Part shown: one piece after another, positions 60,289-64,000 of the stretch
Numbering within the stretch: the first letter of the stretch is position 1
Layout: the number at the start of each line of letters is the position of its first letter
From: Streptomyces flaveus
Lineage (GTDB): Bacteria; Actinomycetota; Actinomycetes; Streptomycetales; Streptomycetaceae
Reading direction: 5' to 3'
Assembly: GCF_014647675.1 (NCBI RefSeq)
Contig: NZ_BMPQ01000027.1
Location: 6,186-70,185, forward strand
Length of the DNA stretch: 64,000 nt
The notes under the pieces: model-generated
Told to the model about the DNA's origin: nothing
What the model saw: only the letters and a program-made list of their open reading frames with translations
The model's database searches: none
Translations under genes and position numbers: made by a program

Positions 60289-60302
60289 GGCAGTCAACTG
60301 CC
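60289..60302. promoter_or_regulatory. TetR operator-like inverted repeat 2
   Basis: GGCAGT-CA-ACTGCC, perfect 6-bp arms, 18 bases before the TetR GTG. It shares the GGCAG/CTGCC core with repeat 1. Binding here would block TetR transcription directly. Confidence 0.65.
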
Positions 60303-60320
60303 TCTTGGTACTCTGTCTTC

Positions 60321-60950
60321 GTGGCCACAGATTCCGAGCGACTCCTGCGGACCGACGCAGCCCGCAACGCCGAGCGGATCCTGCGCTCCGCCCGCGAGGT
60401 CTTCGCCGAGAGCGGCCCCGACGCACAACTGGACGAGATCGCCCAACACGCCGGGGTCGGTATCAGAACGCTCTTCCGGCGCTTTCCCAACAAGGCCGTC
60501 CTCGCGAAGGCCGCATTAGAACAGGGCATCGCCGAGTGCATCGCTCCGGCCATCGAACAGGCACTCCTCGATGACGACCCGCTCCTGGCACTCAACTCCG
60601 TGATCGACGCCGCCATGTCGCTGGCCGCCCGCGAGCACAACACCCTGGCTGCCGCGAGAAACGCCGGCGCCGTCATCTCGGACGCCATCGGCCCGTACTA
60701 CGCGTCGCTGACCCTCCTCACCCGTCGGGCCCAGGAGGTCGGACGCATCCGCGCCGACCTCGTACCGGACGACATGCCCAGAATCATGGCCATGCTCTTC
60801 AGCCTGCTGTGGACCATGGACCCGGCCAGCGACGGCTGGCGCCGCTACCTCTCCCTCATCCTCGATGGCCTGTCACCGGCGGCGGCGACCCCGCTTCCCG
60901 AGTCCGTTCCGCTGCGGCCATCACCACGACCTGGAAACTGGCCGATCTGA
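60321..60950 (+). CDS. TetR-family transcriptional regulator
   Basis: Protein of 209 residues. The N-terminal DNA-binding domain covers about residues 12-60 (RILRSAREVFAESGPDAQLDEIAQHAGVGIRTLFRRFPNKAVL). The helical ligand-binding part has HNTLAAARNAGAVISDAIGPYY and ends in a proline-rich tail. There is no ribosome site before the GTG, so the mRNA is probably leaderless. It is divergent from the P450 cassette, with two related inverted repeats in the 237-base gap. It should repress both sides until a drug-like ligand is bound. Confidence 0.9.
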   Translation: MATDSERLLRTDAARNAERILRSAREVFAESGPDAQLDEIAQHAGVGIRTLFRRFPNKAVLAKAALEQGIAECIAPAIEQALLDDDPLLALNSVIDAAMSLAAREHNTLAAARNAGAVISDAIGPYYASLTLLTRRAQEVGRIRADLVPDDMPRIMAMLFSLLWTMDPASDGWRRYLSLILDGLSPAAATPLPESVPLRPSPRPGNWPI

Positions 60951-61152
60951 CGCGAGGGCCGAACGGCGCCCCTCGGCGAGACACTCGCCTCCGTCCAACG
61001 GGCGGAACCTCCGTACGGAATCCCGGCACCCGTCGGCAGGTGGAACACGTCCGCCAGGGCTGCTTCGATGGGCGACTCCGAGGCGGGTTCAGCCCCTTGG
61101 GCACCCAAGATTCCACGAACTCGCGCGCTTCGTTCCGAACGCTTCATAAGGT

Positions 61153-61827
61153 CTACTTAGGGGTCGTTTCGGCGTTGGGAGTGGTGGGGTCGGGTGGGTA
61201 GCCCTTGGCGCGGAGGAAGGTGTCCAGGGCGAGGGCCACGATGTCGCCGATGGGCAGGTGGTCGAGTTCGTTGTCCAGCGCGAACCGCTTGATCCGCTTC
61301 TTCAGCTTCAACGCGGCCGGGACCGAGGAGTCGAGACTCTCGCGCGCGATGATGCGCTGGTTGAGAATGACGGCAGTATCGGGAATGTCCTTGGGACGGC
61401 CGGGGCCGTGAGCCCACGGTGTTCCCTCGCTGGGCGCCTCCTGCGATCGCAGGTCCTGTTCCTGGTGGGAACCTGGAGCATCGGTCCTCACTGGGAACGC
61501 TGTACCGCCTGCCATCGGAGGAACTTCCGGACGAACCGCCACCTCGGCGGCCGGGCCCGCACCAGGAGCCGCGGACGTGACGTGAGACGGGCCGTACTGC
61601 GCAACAGGTTCGGCCGACTGCGTGGGCTGGACTGCAGATGTTGCAGGCTCGACAGCCGGGACCACAGACGGTGCCTGCCGCTTCGCCGACTCCCCGACGG
61701 ATTCCATCTCCGCCTCTGGGGCGACGACGGCCGGGTGAGCCGGCTGACTGTTGGCCGGCTCCTGCACGGGGCCGCTTGGCGCGACCTCGACGGTCGGCTG
61801 GGCGGCAGGCTGCGCCACTTCGGGCAC
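61153..61827 (-). CDS. Plasmid-type protein with Pro/Ala-rich N-terminus and basic helical C-terminus
   Basis: Protein of 224 residues from a GTG at 61827 that has no clear ribosome site. The first 130 residues are low-complexity, rich in Pro, Ala, Val and Gln. The C-terminal 75 are folded-looking and basic (RIIARESLDSSVPAALKL, KLKKRIKRFALDN, IGDIVALALDTFLRAKGYP). This pattern fits partition or DNA-binding accessory proteins of actinomycete plasmids, but no named family is certain. The same frame continues upstream through a TAG at 61849-61851 to an ATG at 61938, whose first residues are MSRRKNATGG. The gene may be a split longer one. Confidence 0.5.
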   Translation of the reverse strand: MPEVAQPAAQPTVEVAPSGPVQEPANSQPAHPAVVAPEAEMESVGESAKRQAPSVVPAVEPATSAVQPTQSAEPVAQYGPSHVTSAAPGAGPAAEVAVRPEVPPMAGGTAFPVRTDAPGSHQEQDLRSQEAPSEGTPWAHGPGRPKDIPDTAVILNQRIIARESLDSSVPAALKLKKRIKRFALDNELDHLPIGDIVALALDTFLRAKGYPPDPTTPNAETTPK

Positions 61828-61848
61828 CGTTTCGGTCCGGCCCGACGG

Positions 61849-61938
61849 CTACGAGGAAGGCATCCACTCGCCGCCCGGCCACAATTGTCCGCGAGTATCC
61901 ATTTCATTGCCGCCGGTGGCATTTTTCCGTCGACTCAT
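61849..61938 (-). other. In-frame upstream segment ending in an amber stop
   Basis: An ATG at 61938 opens 29 codons (MSRRKNATGGNEMDTRG and on) that end in TAG at 61851-61849. Seven codons later the GTG of the downstream protein follows in the same frame. It could be the true N-terminus cut off by one nonsense mutation, or an upstream leader peptide. Confidence 0.45.
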
Positions 61939-62122
61939 GCTCGGTACAGCAGCAAGATTCGGTATCGCCACAGGTCAAGTGCTGTTCGTTCATCACGGAG
62001 ATCGCAGGCGGCTCTGTGGGAAGCGCACCGGAATCGGTTGGGCTCTCGTTACCCTGGGACCTGCTCCGTGCCCGCTACGCCAGTACCCGCGTCGACGGTC
62101 GACGCAAGAATGGATCACCAGG

Positions 62123-63418
62123 ATGACTCGCAAGGTCGCAGTGTTCGGCGCTGGCTACATCGGACTGGTCACCGGGGCCTGCTTCGCGGAACTGGGCCAC
62201 GCTGTCGTCGTCCGGGACATCGTTCCGGAACGCATCCAGATGCTTCGCGCCGGCGACGTGCCAATCTTCGAGCCCGGCCTTGGCGACATGATCGCCCGCA
62301 ACCAGGACCGACTCAGCTTCACGCTGGATGCGGATGAAGCGGTCGCCGAGGCGGAGGTGGTCTACGTCTGCGTCGACACCCCGCCGATGCCGTCCGGTGA
62401 TGCTGACCTGTCACGGGTATTCGCGGTGATCGAGGCGCTCAAGGGCGCCAGTCACCTCACGGCGGTGGTCGTGAAATCGACCGTCCCGGTGGGCACCGGC
62501 GAGAGGGTACGGGCCGCCCTCGACGCAGCCGGGCTGGAACACGTCGGATACGCCTCCAACCCCGAATTCACCGCAGAAGGAAAGGCCGTCGGCGACTTCA
62601 TGCACCCCGACCGCGTCGTGGTCGGGGTCTGGGAGGATGCCACGGCCAAACTGATCACCGAGTTGCACGAGGGCGTCGACGGGCCGGTCCTGGTGATGGA
62701 CGTCGCCTCCGCCGAGATGACGAAGCTGGGCGCGAACGCGGCTTTGGCCACGAAGATTTCGCTCACGAACGAGCTGGCGACGGTGTGCGAGGCCACCGGT
62801 GCCGACATCGAACAGGTCGCTCGGGCCATCGGCATGGACCCGCGGATCGGGTCCCACTTCATGAAGGCGGGTCTTGGCTACGGTGGCTCCTGCTTCCCGA
62901 AGGACTCGCGTGCACTGCGCGCGCTGGCGACCAACTCCGGTCACCCGTTCCAGCTTCTGACCGCGGTCATCGAAGTGAACGATCTGCAGTCGCGCCGTCA
63001 CATCCAGCGGCTGAAGGCCGAGTTGGGCGGTCTGCGGGACCGTACGGTCGCTCTGCTCGGTATGACCTTCAAGCCCGGCACGGACGACATGCGGGAGGCG
63101 CCGAGCACGATCATCGCCTCGCGGCTCCTGGCCGAGGGCGCGACGGTGCGTTGCTGGGATCCGCTGGCGGAGCCCGGCGCCATCGAGCCGTGGACGTCCG
63201 TAAGCCGTCACGCGACACCGCTGGAGGCCGTGAGCGGGGCGGATGCGGCGCTGATCGTCACGGAGTGGCCGGAGCTGGCCGGGGTGTCGTGGGGGCAGGC
63301 TCGCACGGTGATGCGGCGCCCGCTGATTTTCGACGGCCGGAACCTTTTGGACCCGCAGACGATGAAGGGCCTGGGCTTCACGTACATGAGCGTGGGACGG
63401 CCGACGGTATCGGGCTGA
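62123..63418 (+). CDS. ugd: UDP-glucose 6-dehydrogenase
   Basis: Protein of 431 residues, usual for the family. The N-terminal NAD-binding motif is VAVFGAGYIGLVTGACFAELGH (residues 5-26). The catalytic region has YGGSCFPKDSRAL (nucleophile cysteine near residue 256), the conserved lysine in VKSTVPVGTGER, and NAALATKISLTNELA. The C-terminal domain carries LLGMTFKPGTDDMREAPS. It oxidises UDP-glucose to UDP-glucuronate for cell-surface glycans. The ATG has only a weak upstream GGA; the frame is open further back but without coding character. It is a single gene ended by a strong hairpin; no glycosyltransferases are adjacent. Confidence 0.92.
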   Translation: MTRKVAVFGAGYIGLVTGACFAELGHAVVVRDIVPERIQMLRAGDVPIFEPGLGDMIARNQDRLSFTLDADEAVAEAEVVYVCVDTPPMPSGDADLSRVFAVIEALKGASHLTAVVVKSTVPVGTGERVRAALDAAGLEHVGYASNPEFTAEGKAVGDFMHPDRVVVGVWEDATAKLITELHEGVDGPVLVMDVASAEMTKLGANAALATKISLTNELATVCEATGADIEQVARAIGMDPRIGSHFMKAGLGYGGSCFPKDSRALRALATNSGHPFQLLTAVIEVNDLQSRRHIQRLKAELGGLRDRTVALLGMTFKPGTDDMREAPSTIIASRLLAEGATVRCWDPLAEPGAIEPWTSVSRHATPLEAVSGADAALIVTEWPELAGVSWGQARTVMRRPLIFDGRNLLDPQTMKGLGFTYMSVGRPTVSG

Positions 63419-63669
63419 CTCCGTAGCAGATGGCACTGCGGCCCCGGGCAGACGTCCGGGGCCGCAGTGGTGGACTCACGATCGTGGTGGCGGCAGTTGC
63501 TGGCTGGTGTCGAGGGAGCCACTCAGCCGTTACCGATCAGGAGGACAGAGGACAGAAGGACATCATGATCGCCGAACGCACCCGGCACACGACCGATGTG
63601 CCGTAATGCGCCGCCGCAAGTGTGCACGCGATGTGCGCGCAGATCTGTGGGACGGAACTGTCGTGCAGG
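63419..63669. other. Intergenic interval with terminator
   Basis: It contains the ugd terminator at 63434-63469. A 13-codon frame at 63565-63606 (MIAERTRHTTDVP) has AAGGA nearby but no other support, so I do not call it a gene. Confidence 0.5.
63434..63469 (+). terminator. Terminator of ugd
   Basis: Perfect 14-bp arms CACTGCGGCCCCGG / CCGGGGCCGCAGTG with an 8-base loop, 16 bases past the ugd stop. It can also serve the reverse-strand gene at 63670. Confidence 0.8.
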
Positions 63670-64000
63670 TCAGAGTGGTGTGACGGGCACGAAGGAACTG
63701 TCCTGGCGGAACACGTCGGTGCCGTCCGTCGGGTCCACCCGGAGCTGGTAGCTGTAGTGGCGCAGGTAGTACCCCGGGTAGTTGTACGACTCGAAGCGGA
63801 CGGAGCCGCTCGCCGTGCCCGTACGGGCGATGTACGTGGCGTCCCTGGCGAAGGTCGACGAGCCGTCGTTGGTGTCGAAGCGCGCCCGGAAGTCCCAGTG
63901 GCGCAGATAGTTCCCGGCCGCGTTGCGGAAGGAGTAGCCGCCCGCGTCGGCGAGACCCGGCACGACCGTGAACGTGGCCGCCTGCTTCTCCGCGGCGCTG
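63670..64000 (-). CDS. AbfB-domain protein, 3' end (probable glycoside hydrolase)
   Basis: The last 109 codons of a gene that continues beyond the window. They encode an arabinofuranosidase B (AbfB) carbohydrate-binding domain, a beta-trefoil with repeated FRNAAGNYLRHWDFRARF and VRFESYNYPGYYLRHYSYQLRV units. The domain opens after ATFTVVPGLADAGGYSF and ends FRQDSSFVPVTPL. Such domains bind arabinose side chains of plant polysaccharides and are fused to secreted glycosidases. The catalytic part lies outside the window. Short copies of the last dozen codons occur at 16206 and 20392. Confidence 0.88.
   Translation of the reverse strand, partial: SAAEKQAATFTVVPGLADAGGYSFRNAAGNYLRHWDFRARFDTNDGSSTFARDATYIARTGTASGSVRFESYNYPGYYLRHYSYQLRVDPTDGTDVFRQDSSFVPVTPL

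Noticed and set aside
63565..63606. 13-codon frame with AAGGA nearby
   Set aside because: Too short and unsupported; the context does not suggest an attenuator or toxin peptide.
1..64000. CRISPR arrays, tRNA and rRNA genes
   Set aside because: I saw no regularly spaced direct repeats and no cloverleaf or rRNA-like conserved segments on either strand.

Overview
The window is very GC-rich, with strong G/C bias at codon third positions, frequent GTG starts and many 4-base ATGA/GTGA stop-start overlaps. It encodes a mycothiol-dependent formaldehyde dehydrogenase, CYP105-type P450s, many NarL/DesK-type two-component systems and LacI/GntP/GH43 sugar genes. This points to an actinomycete, most likely Streptomyces, in an accessory part of the chromosome: there are no housekeeping or RNA genes, and gene relics are common.

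Layout. (1) 1-5.2 kb: sorbitol/mannitol-type ABC operon (DeoR regulator, lipoprotein, two permeases, zinc dehydrogenase). (2) 5.2-12.5 kb: unknown membrane and secreted proteins, then a LacI-linked sugar island (truncated TIM-barrel isomerase, LacI, Gfo/Idh oxidoreductase, GH43). (3) 12.5-16.2 kb: glucarate module (IclR, GntP permease, glucarate dehydratase) with a 22-bp perfect palindrome. (4) 16.2-20.9 kb: small proteins, an ISL3-like transposase relic, a two-component system divergent to a membrane protein, and short scars of an AbfB sugar-binding domain. (5) 20.9-38.1 kb: catabolic island. It holds a metallo-beta-lactamase hydrolase and mycothiol formaldehyde dehydrogenase with 3-hydroxyacyl-CoA and acyl-CoA dehydrogenases, a zinc-less alcohol dehydrogenase homologue, an operon cupin / GcoA-like P450 / 2Fe-2S ferredoxin / ferredoxin reductase / acyl-CoA ligase, an operon CMD protein / FAH-family hydrolase / MarR, and a divergent extradiol dioxygenase / aldehyde dehydrogenase / MFS set. 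(6) 38.2-47.4 kb: three related regulatory units sharing one promoter palindrome: A (MMPL transporter, kinase, decayed regulator), C (SGNH hydrolase, aspartate-less regulator) and B (deleted MMPL, kinase, intact regulator). (7) 47.4-54.1 kb: DedA protein, methyltransferase, another two-component system, an esterase relic, an IS605/TnpB right-end relic and a Tat-exported GH29 fucosidase. (8) 54.1-61 kb: xenobiotic-type cassette of MFS pump, ferredoxin reductase, 3Fe-4S ferredoxin, two CYP105-like P450s, an SDR pseudogene and a divergent TetR with two operator-like repeats. (9) 61-64 kb: a C-terminally basic plasmid-type protein with an in-frame amber codon, UDP-glucose dehydrogenase, and the 3' end of an AbfB-domain glycosidase running off the window.

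Main reading. Region 5 looks like a pathway for methoxylated or alkylated aromatics. A P450 that resembles the O-demethylase GcoA, here served by a separate ferredoxin and reductase, would release formaldehyde. The neighbouring mycothiol-dependent dehydrogenase and hydrolase would remove it, while the extradiol dioxygenase, FAH hydrolase, aldehyde dehydrogenase, CoA ligase and beta-oxidation enzymes would process the ring and side chain. This function is inferred from gene content and motifs. Region 6 shows duplication followed by piecemeal decay of a two-component-controlled efflux locus, leaving a kinase without its own regulator and a regulator without its phospho-acceptor.
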